From Tachypleus tridentatus (taxonomy: Eukaryota; Arthropoda; Merostomata; Xiphosura; Limulidae): a DNA stretch of 64,000 nucleotides. The position numbers and the translations under genes were made by a program. This document shows positions 45,261-57,448 of the stretch, in pieces. The notes beneath the pieces were generated by a model. The model had not been told where the DNA came from. It ran no database searches and saw only the letters and a list, made by a program, of their open reading frames with translations. Positions within the stretch are counted from its first letter, which is position 1. Every line of letters starts with the position of its first letter. Location: NCBI RefSeq assembly GCF_004210375.1, contig NC_134830.1, forward strand, positions 44,521,094 to 44,585,093. Direction: 5' to 3'.

Positions 45261-47400
45261 ATTAGGCTTGTAGTATACTTAATGATAGTGCTAAACTGCA
45301 CAATATATTATCTGATGAAAATCTGCTTGAGATAGGTTTAAGAAAAAAACAAAATATTCAAGTTAATGAAATGGGTCAACTTTTTAAGTTCCTGTTAAAA
45401 ATTACATTAATTTAACAATTTTAAAATGTTGAGACTGACTAATTGAGAAGTATGAAACTAAATATTGTTGTATGAGGAAATTTTCTTTTTAATAATGTTG
45501 TTAATTTTGTACATTTAATGTTAGTATTTTTTGTATTATATTTTTAAAGTGGTAATGCATGGTATGAATTGGTCTGTTAACTTGTGTAAATTACTCTGTT
45601 AGAAACCAACTTCATTTTACAGCTTCTTAATGTAATTTTGGTGCAGTAAGTTATGTTTTTTATTCGAGCTCAAGGATAAGTCACAACATATGTGCTAGTT
45701 TAAGCTGAAGAGACGGAAGGATTTTTTATTTGATCTAATATGTTGGAGTAATTTACATACACATAGAAAGTTAGTTCATTATATTAGTGCTTTTAAATAT
45801 TACAAGGAAATACATTTAAAATTAAATTTTCTTTACATACATTATTTAAAGGTGAATTTGTGGTTTTAATTGTACAGAATTTGGGTACTTCGTTAACCTA
45901 GAAAAATGTTAGAAATAATTATAGATAAAAATTTATGTATTTGTTTTAGTTAGAAGTAACACAGACTTAAAGCAGGTAATTATCTTAGTATGCAGTGAGT
46001 GTCTCTGAGTGTTGCTTTTATGTCTATCTTGCTATTCGGAACATCCGTTGATTTCATGGGATGTTTTCTTAGTTAACAAAAAAATTAGGTAAGATACAAA
46101 TTTTTGGTATTAGCTTGAATGTTTAATTTTTTTTTACTTAGTAATTTATGTATTTTTATTCCAAATTATTTTTTCTTACAGTTCTTTTTAGGCTTTGTTG
46201 TTTCTTTTTTGTTATTTTCACATTGTATATGTACTTATTTATTTTCTATTAGTATAACATGATTCACAATTGTGTTAGCCATGATATTTGAAAGAGAGCT
46301 GCTATCTGTACAATAGCCTTGCACAAGCAATAATCTACAAACAATTATATTTCCTAAAACATCTTATTACATTACTATGTGCTTGAAATCCAGTCTAACT
46401 CTCATAAGAAATGTTTATACTGTTACAGAAGCTGATAGCAGTACTACAAGGTCAACAAACAAAGCCGACATTTTTTTATGTGTTAGTTGTACCTTTCTTA
46501 GTATTAGTGATCTTGTAATTTTTACATTCTTAAATAATAAATTATTTGATTTAAATTAAACATTTTTCTAAGCACATTAAATTGCAAATTTAATGCAATA
46601 TATTGAAGAATATTCTGAAATATAGAAATATTTCACTCATTTTTAGAAATGGATTTTGATTATCAGTTGTTGTTGTTTTTTTGAGAAAATTAATGTGATG
46701 AATAAAAAAAAAACAGTTTCATAGGTTGTAGCTCTCTCTCTCTCTCTATGTATATATACATATATCTATTTAAAGTTGTGGAACAGAAGTGTAATAAAAA
46801 AAAAAATGAATGAAACAAGTAGTTTGTCAGTTCTGCTTTCTGTTCACAAGCCTGGCATAAAAGTTTGAAATTATTTTATTAGAAAATATAAACTTTGTTT
46901 ATAATGATGTATTATATAGACTTCTTAAAAAATATAATAAAAATACATAATGCTTTTATATTTTTGTGTGTAAGATATAGTAAACATTACTGTAAAAATA
47001 AGTGTAAACCAATTACTATAGTTAATTGAATATACAAATATAAGTATACCTAAAGCTATAACATTTTTGAAAATAGCATACTTTTGTACTATTCTTAAGC
47101 AACATAAAAAAGCCCTATAAAGTTCAAATTTATTGTTAGTTTTATGAAACCAAAAAACAGATTGTCATCCTGCTAAGTTTTCAAAGTTTACATTCACCAC
47201 ACACAAGGAGAGCAAACATGAATTTAATTGTGTTTGGTACTTGGATATTAATCTCTGTTATTTTACATAATATATAAAATTTAAATAACATATGGATAAC
47301 AAGAATCTCTTTGGACCTCAATGCTACCCTTCCACACTTCACCCATTTTTCAGAAAAGTTCATTCATTTTTAAACCCAGCTTTTGTATTTTGGAAATTTC
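45260..47400. other. CHAC2 downstream region
   Basis: Very AT-rich, with T-runs and several AATAAA-type hexamers, perhaps a long 3' UTR or intergenic sequence. No gene recognised. Confidence 0.35.
46730..46770 (+). repeat. Microsatellite (TC)n with TA-rich end
   Basis: CTCTCTCTCTCTCTATG followed by TATATATACATATAT. Confidence 0.8.
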
Positions 47401-50400
47401 CTCTTAACCTACTGTAAATTGCTGGTCTTCGTTACTGCTGGTAATAAATCATTCTATAATTCAATCACTTAATGAAAAAGAAAAGTTTTAACTTGAATTT
47501 AGTCTGCCTTTTCCAAATCTTAAACTAGTGTCCTGTTATATTCAGAATATAGTATAAAGAAGTTAGAGGACTTTATCATGTTCATTTTCAGAAGTCCAAT
47601 AATATCTTCTCTTCTCCAAAAATAAGAAGTTAAGAGGTTTTTCTCTTATACCTGAAAAATAACTCATCTCTAAAATCATCCTAGTAACCCTCCACTGAAA
47701 TGCTTCCAGTAGCTTAATATCCTTTTATGAATAAGGCAACTAAAACTATACAGAAAATTCCTTGTGTGGCCTTCAATAAGGAGACTTACACTGTACAGAG
47801 AAGTTGATGTGAGGCCTTGAGTAAGGAGACTAAAACTGTAGAGAATTACTTGTGAGGCCTTGAGTAAGGAGACTAAAACTGTGCAGAGAATAATTCCTTG
47901 TGAGGCCTTGAATAGGGAGACTAAAACTGTATAGAGAATTCCTCGTGAGGCCTTTGATAAGTGCACTCATATTAACTCTTTAAGAGCAATTTTAGTGATA
48001 TATTTAAAGTTTCATTAAACAGTTTTATTTAACTTGTGTCAATAAAATTAGTATGAAAATGTAGTGTATAATTCAGATTTCATGTTATCTGTTGTAACAT
48101 CTTAATTTCAAAAATTAATATTTTCAAATTTCTGTGTTAAGTGTTACCACAGAACTCCAATTTTTCCATTTAGAAATAGGTTGCTGGTGTTTCTAACTAA
48201 TTTGAAACTCTGGGTATGCATAATTACAAGCAATAATCTTGTAATCTCCTTTCTCCTTTATGTGCTGAAAGCATAAGCATAATAAATCTGTCAAACTCAC
48301 CAGAGAAACCCTTCACCTATCATAATTGTTTTGTTAATGGACTTTTCATGGCTGAAAAAAAAAATGTTATGATTTCTAAGTGTGCCTGTTTTTCTACTTA
48401 GATCATTCATTTGTTATAATGTTTTGTTTTTTTTTGTTCCATGATTATTGTTGAGTTGGCATAATATTTTTTAAATACTCATAACTTCCATAAAAGACAG
48501 AATAGTTTTAATACATTCTTTTCTAATGACTAATATAATTTTTGTTTTCTTAATCGTGTATTTGAAAGCTACGTGAATTCATTTGTTTTTTGTTTTTTTG
48601 GAAAACCAATTTTGTTGTATCCATGAGGCTTACAGAAGTACTAATAAAGTGCAAACTGCCATAGTATGCAGTGAATAGTATGAATATTGTTTTTTCCTAT
48701 TATCTTTATTATTATATATATTTTTAACAAAAGTAAAAAAACATGTACACAGATTGTAAACTTCTCAGTTTAGCCTAACAAAACTTCAGTAAAATATCTC
48801 AAAATTACACTAGCTCAATTGCCTTGAAACATGACACGTAAAGCCTGTGCTGTTTATGTTAGAAACAGTTAACAGGGGGTCCCCACTGTGATTTATTGCT
48901 TTTATCACAAGGATTACTGTTTCAGTGAGCACAAAAAACAGCAGTAAAACCAAAGAAGTAAAGTAAAATAGATATGAAAAGGTGAGAAGTTGAAATTTTT
49001 AAGACAAGTAACTTGGAATTTTTTTTACAGTCAATACAGTGGAAAAAAGTTGTTATTCATTTTATTTCGAATTTTTAACTTCACTATATGCTGATAATTC
49101 TGACACAGTTAGTGTTAGGATAGAGGAAATAAGAAATACAGTACAAAGATTTAGTGAGAGAAAGTTTTTGGTATTCATTTAGGAGGATACACAATTAAAT
49201 ATGAAAAAATGTAAGATCAAAAGAAGTGCTTTTAGTCTTAGCAAGAAACTCATTTTTCACAAAGGCTGACCACTTAAAAGTTTCATAAAGCTTACAAACA
49301 AATTTGTGATAAAATTCTGGTTTATGTGTAGAACAGTTTTTTAATGTTAACTAAATATAAAAAAATTCAAAATTTATTAAGATTTATTTTGTAAATTCAT
49401 AATTGTAAGTATAGTTTCACAGAGACAGCTCAGTCCAGTGACTGACCGGATACTGCTCTTAAAGATTATTAAACCTTTTGCTTTCCCCCATTCAACTGCC
49501 ACATAATCCATTGAACTAATCTTTTCTTTGACCCCTACCAGTACACTTCTACTACCTGACTTTTTTTTTTCCTTGGAACTTCATCCAAAGCTTATTGAAA
49601 ATTGAAGCTCACCAAGTGCATACCTTCTGTGCCATTCAGGTAATAAGTGACATCCTTGATAAAAAGATAGAAGATTAACAAACCAAGACTTGGCTTTGGT
49701 GAATCTATGTTTGCTTTCTTTTATGAAGCCATGTTTTACTTAATGATTTTCTGTTGTTTCTTTTATTAGATCCTGTATGACTCTTCCCACTTAGAAAGTA
49801 TTATATTACTAATAGACATGCAATTTACAGGATAACACATATCACCCCTTTTTCAAAATGGGATAACATAAGCAACTTTCTAATCCTCAGACACCTGCTC
49901 ACTCTCTGTTGACCAACCAGAAATGAAACACAGAGGCTCACATATCTGACCTTTGACCTCTAGGTTTATCTTTGGATAAATCTTGTCTGACCTTGTTGAT
50001 TTATCTGTTATTAATCTTTTTGTGTACCACCAAAGGATCAATATTTACAAGACTGGTAAATTTCAGTATTTCTCATGTAATGCTCAGGGTCAGGAATATT
50101 GCTTGCATTCCCTCTTGTAAAAGCAAACTAGAACATTAAGAACCTAATCACTTCATGGTCTTTGACAAATCCTTTGCTGTTAGCATTCTTTAAAGACTCA
50201 TTTTAACATTTTTCTTACCTTTAACATGATTTAAAACATTCTTAATGTTAATTTTAACATCATCATCCAGCCATTTTTTCATACTCTTTTGGATATTCAA
50301 TTTCAGTCCAATCAACTCCATAGTTTTTGTTCTGTTTTGTAAGTTATCCAACCAGTTGGCCAATTTAACCCACTTAATAAACTCACGGTGTTTATCTTAA
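47400..50400 (-). mobile_element. Decayed LINE (CR1/L2-like reverse transcriptase)
   Basis: The minus strand reads, in order through many breaks, the hallmarks of a non-LTR retrotransposon. About 50400-50080 gives the endonuclease-RT linker (KNVLNHVKGKKNVKMSL, REGMQAI). About 50030-49590 gives the RT N-half (NKVRQDKIYPK, QVSEDWKVAYVIPFFKKGD, YPVNCMSISNI, FNFQ-ALDEVP). About 47720-47400 gives the RT C-terminal end (RVTRMILEM, LFLEKRRYYW, NRTLV-DLEKADS, VIEL-NDLLPAV). The catalytic FADD block was not found: the middle (48000-49550) is unrecognisable and may hold another insertion or be too diverged. The class, within CR1/L2-like LINEs, is by motif resemblance only. It lies about 2.4 kb downstream of the CHAC2 stop, in the opposite orientation. 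Confidence 0.6.
47750..47962 (-). repeat. 45-bp minisatellite made from LINE coding sequence
   Basis: About five copies, each about 45 bp, share AGGCCTT, GAGTAAGGAGACTAAAACTG and AGAGAATT. On the minus strand each codes for a variant of RPHKEF-VQF-SPYS, the segment known in LINE RT C-termini as RPHLEYCVQFWSPY. One 15-codon segment seems to have been amplified in tandem. Confidence 0.65.
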
Positions 50401-51556
50401 GTGAAAAGCAACTTATGTTTATAAATGTTATAAGTCTAATTATTCCAATTCACTGATGATTAAACTCACCTCAGAGTTTACTTCCTAAAGATTAAGAATT
50501 GAAATTTCATTTATCACAGAATATTAAAAACATGTCAAACTTAATTTTATGATAAGTAGTCTTCCCAAGGTATTGAAACTTCTGATATACAACCAATATA
50601 GGTTCAAACTATCCCAGCCACTACTATTTTAAAATAACTTAATTAACTTATAGCTTTGAATATCAAAGTAATTTCTATTATCAATATTCTCTACCTCCAA
50701 CCAAATTTCATTGATTCTTACTACATTTTGATAAATTCAGGTGAACTGAACATTGTTTTGAACTGTAGAATAGGATTATTAAACAAACAGAAGATTTATT
50801 CAAAACATAGGATGAATGTTTACTAAAACTCTTACTTAATAGAGTCGTTAAATGAAATAAAAGAACTGGTCATAAATTTAGAACTAAGTTCATAATCTTT
50901 ATTAGACAATCAAACATGGACACAGTGTTTGTATTTGCAGTTTTCATGCCTGATGATTGCTCTGGATAGCTCTTCTCAGACTGTTTTGGTCAAGTTTTAG
51001 ACTATCCCTTGAGATCTTGTACCAAACAACCCAAATGCCCATTTCCTTGCTTATCAAGATACCTCACATTTATCCATAGCAACATACACTACCCATGTGA
51101 TTATTCTCACTATAACATAGATTGAACTGTAATCTCTAGATAACACCTGAACAACCATTGAAGGTACTGTCATCATTGTTACATAACATTGTATTAAGTA
51201 ATATTCTTCCTGGGTCATAACAGCTATTTAGTAACTCGAGAGCAAACAGGGAACAAAAGGTACTTGAAACAGTTGTGTGAACACTGTATATACTCAGACC
51301 AAATAATGAATTCAGGATAAAAATTAGGAGACTGAAGAATAAGGAAAACACCTGGTGTGTTCACAAAACCCACTTTCTGCATCCTCTCACCCTAGGCTTG
51401 TCCAAAGACAACAGTTAACTGTAATTTTTATTCCTTACACATTTAATTCTGTACTGCTTGAGAACTGCATTAACCATTTCTGGCTTCCACAAAACACATG
51501 CAAGCTATACGGACACCACAACCTTTAACAAAGATACAACGTCTGCCTTCGAAGGT
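50400..51556. other. No recognised gene
   Basis: Follows the 5' side of the LINE. More diverged LINE sequence may be hidden here, but I could not align it. Confidence 0.3.
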
Positions 51557-51772
51557 TTGAATTTCACGTAAAGCTACACGAGGGCTATCTGCGCTATCTA
51601 TCCCTAATTTAGCAGTGTAGGACTAGAGGGAAGACAGCTAGCTAGTCACCACCACCCACTGCCAACTCTTGGGCTACTTTTTTATTAACGAATAATGGGA
51701 TTGACCGTAACTTTATCACACCCCCATGACTGAAAGAGCGAGCATGTTTGGTGAGACGGGGATTCGAACGGA
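51556..51772 (-). repeat. SINE family A, head truncated
   Basis: TTTCACGTAAAGCTACACGA to GGGGATTCGAACGG; ends in the B box. Confidence 0.8.
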
Positions 51773-52083
51773 ATCCGACGGAAATAAGTACTAACTATTT
51801 CAAGAGCAATAAGGAAAGAAAGTAACGTGACAGTGTTTGTCAATCACGTGTTATGTGAAATAAGCACATATTTAAAACAAAGGGTGAGCTTAGGAAACGT
51901 AATAACACTAAAGGAAAATAGAAACCATGATCGATTCAAATATTTTAGTTATTTTTTTGGTGAATTACTGAAAATGTTTAAATTCAAAAGATCTTCCGAC
52001 AATTTTTAATAACAGAATGGATCATTATTAATAAAACAGAATATAAATTACTTATTTAAACCAACGATAACAATGAAATTTGT

Positions 52084-52262
52084 GATTACGAGAAACCCAT
52101 TTGAAGTAAAAATATATTCTCAAGACAGCTGGTATGGTTATTAAAACTTTTAATTGAAATAAAATACAGAACAATCTTTGTACACAAGCTATGTTAAAGA
52201 TGAGCTAAGAAGGTCGAAACGTTGTAATGTACTTTATTTTAATTAAAGTTTGAATACAAATA
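52084..52262 (+). repeat. Penelope-type terminal repeat with internal inverted arms
   Basis: It starts GATTACGAGAAACCCATTTG, has CTAAGAAGGTCGAAACGTTG near 52206-52225, and its AAACTTTTAATTGAAATAAA arm is inverted at 52235-52255. It is the same repeat type as 2740-2960; no protein-coding part is seen. Confidence 0.6.
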
Positions 52263-52942
52263 TCAATCGTCTTTCATTGTTAATAATGAAACGTTTACTT
52301 TCTCTTTTAGGAAATTAACTTAATATTTTTATAAGGATAATTTATTTAAAGTGAAAAATATTTGTGATACAAAGAAAATTCTAATACAAAAATTATTTAA
52401 TAATAATATTTCGAATTTTCTAAATTCGTAGCTAGACAGTCTGGGTTGATGTTCAGACGTTGGGTGACATGGGAAGGTCAGATTCGCAACGGATCTCTTC
52501 CTTCAAGTTTTTAGTTTCAATAAACGTTGTATAAACTTCAGAATAAGCTAGCGTTATATTTTAATTTTACAATAAAACTGAAAAAAAAAACTGCACCGCC
52601 ATCTGTTAACCAAAACATTTTATTACGTTCTACGAAACTAATACTCAAGTATAACATTTAAAAACAGAAAAATGTGTTAATACTCTCCTGTAAAGCTCAT
52701 ATAGTAGATGTACTTCCGTAACGTTCTAGCTTTTTAAATTCATATGTCACGCTGTGTTATAGTCTACAGAGTGCGAAATTCTCGTGATTCATAGCATGCT
52801 CTCGTTTTACTGACGTTATGACAGTATAAAATTCAATGTTAAACGTCTTTATTTGACATAATTTTAGTGTCCCCTAACAGACAACACGTTACTGTATAAT
52901 GGTGCGAGAGGTTAAAACATGCGATCCTTCCAAAGCAGAAAA

Positions 52943-53160
52943 GGCCCAGTATGGCCAGGTGGTTAAGGCACTCGATTTGTAATCTGAGGGTCGAATCCCC
53001 GTCACACCAAACATGCTCGCTCTTTCAGCCGTACGGGCGTTATAAAGTTACTGTCAATTCATTGGTAAAAGAATAGCCCAAGAGTTGGCGGTGGATGGTG
53101 ATGACTAGCTGTCTTCTCTCTAGTTTTTTACAGCTAAATTAGGGACAAAATTCAAAACAA
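52943..53160 (+). repeat. SINE family A with internal losses
   Basis: GGCCCAGTATGGCCAGGTGG head; part of the B-box arm is lost (GAGGGTCGAATCCCCGTC), as is the TATTCG block and the CAGATAGCCCTCGAG segment before the tail. Confidence 0.8.
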
Positions 53161-53512
53161 ACCAAGACAAATCCTTCCAGATCGGTCTTAGGTCCTCGTT
53201 CGGGGAAATAAAAGTAATTTATTTGTATCAGATAGCAAAATATTCGGATAATTACAAGAATCCATATTTATTGAACACTGTTGTTACATGTATTGTATTC
53301 AGACAATGCACTTTCATGTGTATATTTACTTTAAAAAAACTGTATTTATTATATATAAATTGGTCCACGAATATTCCAATACATCATTGTTTAGGTTTCA
53401 CTATTTTTTATTTTTTACAATTTCTAACTGGAAGTAGTGATTATTGCAATCGGCAAAACAAATATATTGATTAAATTATCAGTCAAGCTAAAACTGCCTG
53501 AATATACCAAAT

Positions 53513-53572
53513 AACATACCCGTAGTGGGCAGAGCACAAATAGCCCAATGTGTATCTTTGTTCAAAACAATT
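53513..53572 (+). repeat. SINE family C, 3' fragment
   Basis: ACATACCCGTAGTGGGCAGA and GCACAAATAGCCCAATGTGT; head missing. Confidence 0.65.
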
Positions 53573-53651
53573 AACAAAATAAATTAATATTATTTAGAAG
53601 TTTTTTTTTTCTAAGTTTCATAGATTTTGTATAAATTTTTCTACTCTGTTG

Positions 53652-53768
53652 TTTTAAATTAAGCACAGAGCTACTCAATGGGCTATCTGTGCTCTGCCCA
53701 CCACGGGTATCGAAAGCTGAATTTTAGCGTTGTAAGTCCGCAGCCACACCACTGAGCCACTGGAGTGC
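53652..53768 (-). repeat. SINE family C
   Basis: AAATTAAGCACAGAGCTACT, CACCACGGGTATCGAAAGCT and CACACCACTGAGCCACTGGA. Confidence 0.85.
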
Positions 53769-53769
53769 C

Positions 53770-54860
53770 GTTTTCCACTCTGACAAGAGAAAATATTAGG
53801 ATATATCTATGACGCTCACTCAGTTTGGAGGGGGTTAGACTGAAGGCAACTAGTCAATATCAACCACCGCCTAAACCCGAGCTACCTTTGATGAGATAAT
53901 GATAGTTCACTGTAATTGTTGTAGAGCGCTCATAGTCCTTAAGTCAGGAGCATATTTTTCCAAAAACGAGACCAGAACATTTGGATTTACAATCTGATCA
54001 ACCTCGCCAGTAGGCCACGACCATTTTAAAGAATTTGTGTTTTATAACTCTAATTTTGGAGTTGTATAATTTCCAAGTTTCTTCTTGGTCACAAGTTAAC
54101 AGTTATTCCCTGTTTACTCTCACTGTGTTTGTCTTTATTACTTCATTATGATTCTGATTTTTTAAATATATTAATTGAAAAGAAACTGATTTTTGATTTA
54201 TTATTAAAATATTGACCAGAGAAAAAATTTTAGTAGGTTTTAAATATATATATACAAACTTGCAATCTTATGACTTTTTAGTAAACATGTTTTTATATAG
54301 CAAACTATCCTACTTGAAGTTTCAATAATTTATATTCCAACTATAAAATAAACACAAATAAAATATATATCTTACAACTTCTTGTTGAAGCTAAGAATAT
54401 TCTAATGCCACTTTGACTTTAATTATGAATACTTTAGTAGCAGTAACAATTAGTACCAAAAACAATATTGTAACAGTTATGTTCTTGGACGGGTCCTTTT
54501 GCATTATTCAGTAAAAAATTATGACAAGTCCACTTCGCCTAACATTAACAATTTAGTTTATTTCTTCTATAACGTTACTATAGGTTCCTTTACACGAATT
54601 ATAGGTTTAAGTTCATTCACAAAAAAACATTGCAATAGAAATTTCAAAATTGACGGTATCTATGCCTAAGTTACAAAAACTTATTTTCAGAATTTCCTTG
54701 CTAATGGTCGATTAACTGAATAGACGCAATAGCCCTCACTAATACTACTGATCTGAAATGCTCGCTTAATATTTATTAATCTTTCATATAGAATTACCTC
54801 ACTGCTTCACTGATTTATATACTTGTAATCAAACTCGTTTAATACCTACTCCAAATAGTC
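53770..54860. other. No recognised gene
   Basis: AT-rich with no long frames. Confidence 0.4.
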
Positions 54861-55366
54861 GGGCATGTATAATAGGTCTGCCTGCACCCCCCCATGATCC
54901 TCTGAAACCAACTTTTTTTGAAAGTTTTTAGGATACTTTTGAAGATTAAATATGTTTCCGGTTGCGCTTTTATGGTATAAGGGGGTTTTCTGGCTCTTTT
55001 CAAAATGGCCGCCACCGAAAATCGTAAAATTACACAATATATATGAAATGATCATTATTTGCATCCACTTGGCCTATAATATTTAAATTGTTGTTATTCA
55101 CTTATGTATAAAGCACAAATTGGACCAAAATATGGAATTTTGAAATTTTGTGACATGGCAGAAATCCAAGATGGGGGCCAAATTTTGGTGCATTTTCGCA
55201 AAATCGCTCATAACTTTTGAACCAGTTAACGTATAAAGTTGATTTTGGTGTCAAACCATATGTTTTGCCACATAAGAAACTCAATAGAACCATAATTAGA
55301 ATGATTCATCCAACCCTAGCCATATTAGCAACATAATAACTGTGCACAATGAGTGCAAAGTGATTC
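54860..55366. other. Non-coding sequence next to the TIR element
   Basis: It holds AAAATGGCCGCCACC, CCAAGATGGGGGCCAAATTT and ATCGCTCATAACTTTTGAAC, a low-complexity style that I associate with the ends of the unclassified family above. There are no convincing ORFs; short minus-strand frames read as noise. Confidence 0.35.
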
Positions 55367-55473
55367 ATGCCATTTTCCGAAAAACGCCCTATTTTTCCAC
55401 TCTATACTCAATGCTTCGTACATTTGATTTCCAACATTTTTCTGAACTAGTTACATAACAAATGACCTTATTC
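55367..55473 (+). repeat. Left 107-bp terminal inverted repeat
   Basis: It pairs with 57342-57448. Mismatches cluster near its outer third (CGCCCTATTTTT against CACCTTATTATT); the inner 70 bases carry a single change. Confidence 0.85.
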
Positions 55474-55836
55474 AGCAATTTTTAGAAATGTTTTGTACAA
55501 GCCTATACTGAATAAACACTTGTTAAAAAATATGTATTTCTGGTCACATATGGCACACACACATACTACACATCAGTAAAACATATAAAAATAACATAGT
55601 AATCAAATAAGATATATAAGTTGCAATATATACAGGTATAGTAAAAACACTATAAACATGACGAATAATGCATTGTAACATGTCATTTCAAAATATCTTT
55701 CTTTGTTATAGGTGGCATAATTACCAATCGACGGTGGTTAACAAGACTCACAGACTTAGAGCTTTCCTTATTCCTAGTGGTGTCGGTGATCTAATATTGT
55801 AGTTGTAGAGACACTTCAACATATGTCTGCATTACC

Positions 55837-57121
55837 ATGCCCAAAGCAAAATCTAAAACTTGTGGTGGTGGCACTGACTCTGGTGATGGTCCAGCTAAAA
55901 AACAATCACGCCTGCCAGTTTGTATTATACACACTGATGGCATAAAAAATGCAGGGAACCTGACTTTGATTTCCAGCCTTTCAGATCCACAAAGAAGGTA
56001 CAATGAAATTTGTAACATAAGGGACAGGCGATTGTTGCTACCAAAAAATTCAACAGAAAGAAGAAAGTCGGCATGTTCCCTCATCCCAGAAATTCTCCAA
56101 GATCACCATGGGTATCACAGAAATTGCTACCAGCAATTCACTAATCATCTGGACCAGCTTACCTTGCTTGATCCTACTAGTGTATCACAAAGCACCACAC
56201 GTCAAGACTCTGTGCAAGGCACATCAAATCCTTCTCGTAGATCCTTCACACAGGGAGATCACATTCTGTTCAAGAAAGACTATATATTCTGCAACAAAGT
56301 TGGGCGTATCAAAGTCAAGATTGCAGGAAATTGGGAACAGCATTCCACGTCAACGTTCGAGTACGGGGGCGGTCAAACTGTTATTGATATTGCCACAAGC
56401 CGCAATGATGACAGACTTCTAACACGCATATGTGGACAAGACCTCTTTGCTTGTGAAGCCCAGTATCACCCGAATTGCAGAAAGAAGTATACATCAAACC
56501 CTGCGCTATGGAACAGCAAAGACCCTGAGAACATCAAACAACAAGCAGGTCTGGAGGAGGCACACCAGAATGCCCTGCAGAAAGTTGTCGATTATGTTTC
56601 CAACACCATAATAGTGGAGCAAAATGTTGTCATGTTATCGCACCTTCGACGTTTGTATGCTACTGAATTGCAGCAAACACGCTATGACAATCCACACTAC
56701 AGAGCTGAGAAACGCAAGGACAAATTACAGAAACACCCAGAATTAGGTTCCAAACTTGAGTTCACATTGGTTGAGACAGGTCGTGGCAAACTGCAGCACC
56801 AAAACATCTAGTGCTATCGCTAAAGCTTACCAGCTTGCTTCACAAGATCCGATGAGAGATGTGGCCATGATCCTTCATGGAGCTATCTCGCAGGCATATG
56901 AGCAAGCAGACGATGCTCAAGAGAAATGGCCCCCAGACCCAATGGAATTGATTGTCCAAGATGGGGTGATTCCACATGTACTTCAACGGTTTCTGGGTCT
57001 GGTTTTGACAGGTAGCGAAACGGTTAAGACATCACGAGCTGAACGCATCATGCTCTCCATTGGCCAGGACATATGCCGAGCAGTAATTAATGGAAAGTGG
57101 AAGCTGCCTAAACACCATTGA
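55837..57121 (+). pseudogene. Unclassified Cys/His-rich protein of an invertebrate repeat family, frameshifted
   Basis: The start ATG has a good context (ACCATGCCC). Frame 1 gives 324 residues to 56811. It has a conserved HxxxC-Y motif (HGYHRNCYQQFTNHL, residues 91-105) and a second cluster ICGQDLFACEAQYHPNCRKKY (C199, C206, H211, C214), likely zinc-binding. From about 56756 the next frame continues in sense: VVANCSTKTSSAIAKAY, AMILHGAISQAYEQAD, KWPPDPMEL, RIMLSIGQDICRAV, ending GKWKLPKHH at 57121. The protein therefore needs a frame change near 56760-56800. I recognise it as the N-terminal part of a large, multicopy, unnamed family (WPP, SIAQDI and PKH motifs) in chelicerates, cnidarians and other invertebrates, usually about 1000 residues. 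The C-terminal two thirds is missing. Function is unknown. Confidence 0.7.
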
Positions 57122-57341
57122 GTTCTTCTCCTCAGACGACGACTTGGACAATGAAGTATAAAGAAACAATGTGGTTTCATGATAATGTTTTTTTTGTTTG
57201 TTCATGTTCAAATGGTTATTCTTGTAACAATGTATGTTTGATTACATTGATTAATGTTTCATGAATACTTACTTGGTTTTTTCTTTGTATGTAGTGATAT
57301 TAATACCATATAAAATAGCGATACTATCTTATACAACAGCA

Positions 57342-57448
57342 GAATAAGGTCATTTGTTATGTACCTAGTTCAGAAAAATGTTGGAAATCAAATGTACGAA
57401 GCATTGAGTATAGAGTGGAATAATAAGGTGTTTTTCGGAAAATGGCAT
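57342..57448 (-). repeat. Right 107-bp terminal inverted repeat
   Basis: It is the reverse complement of 55367-55473 apart from about four bases. Similarity ends sharply at GGAAAATGGCAT; outside it the two flanks are unrelated. Confidence 0.85.

Larger units (their letters stand above)
55367..57448 (+). mobile_element. TIR-flanked element carrying an unclassified Cys/His protein
   Basis: Two inverted repeats of 107 bp, 55367-55473 and 57342-57448, are about 96% identical (roughly four differences, compared by eye). Both begin ATGCCATTTTCCGAAAAAC when read inward. Between them, 1868 bp hold one broken coding region in the plus direction, clearly GC-richer than its surroundings. I could not settle a target site duplication: the flanks are GATTC on the left and TCGGA on the right. 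The block at 54870-55366 on the left may belong to the same larger element, since its low-complexity AAAATGGCCGCC-type sequence looks like mobile-element sequence. No known superfamily is assigned. Confidence 0.7.

Noticed and set aside
47676-47966. 96-codon minus-strand frame
   Set aside because: It is a frame through the LINE-derived minisatellite, not an independent gene.
55791-56084. 97-codon antisense frame
   Set aside because: Antisense shadow of the same coding region.
56108-56422. 104-codon frame inside the TIR element
   Set aside because: It is an out-of-frame shadow of the orphan protein, whose own frame has the Cys/His motifs.
55367-57448. A CRISPR array, operon or bacterial-type system
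   Set aside because: The window is eukaryotic (spliced genes, SINEs, mariner). Tandem arrays here have no unique spacers of constant size between identical repeats.
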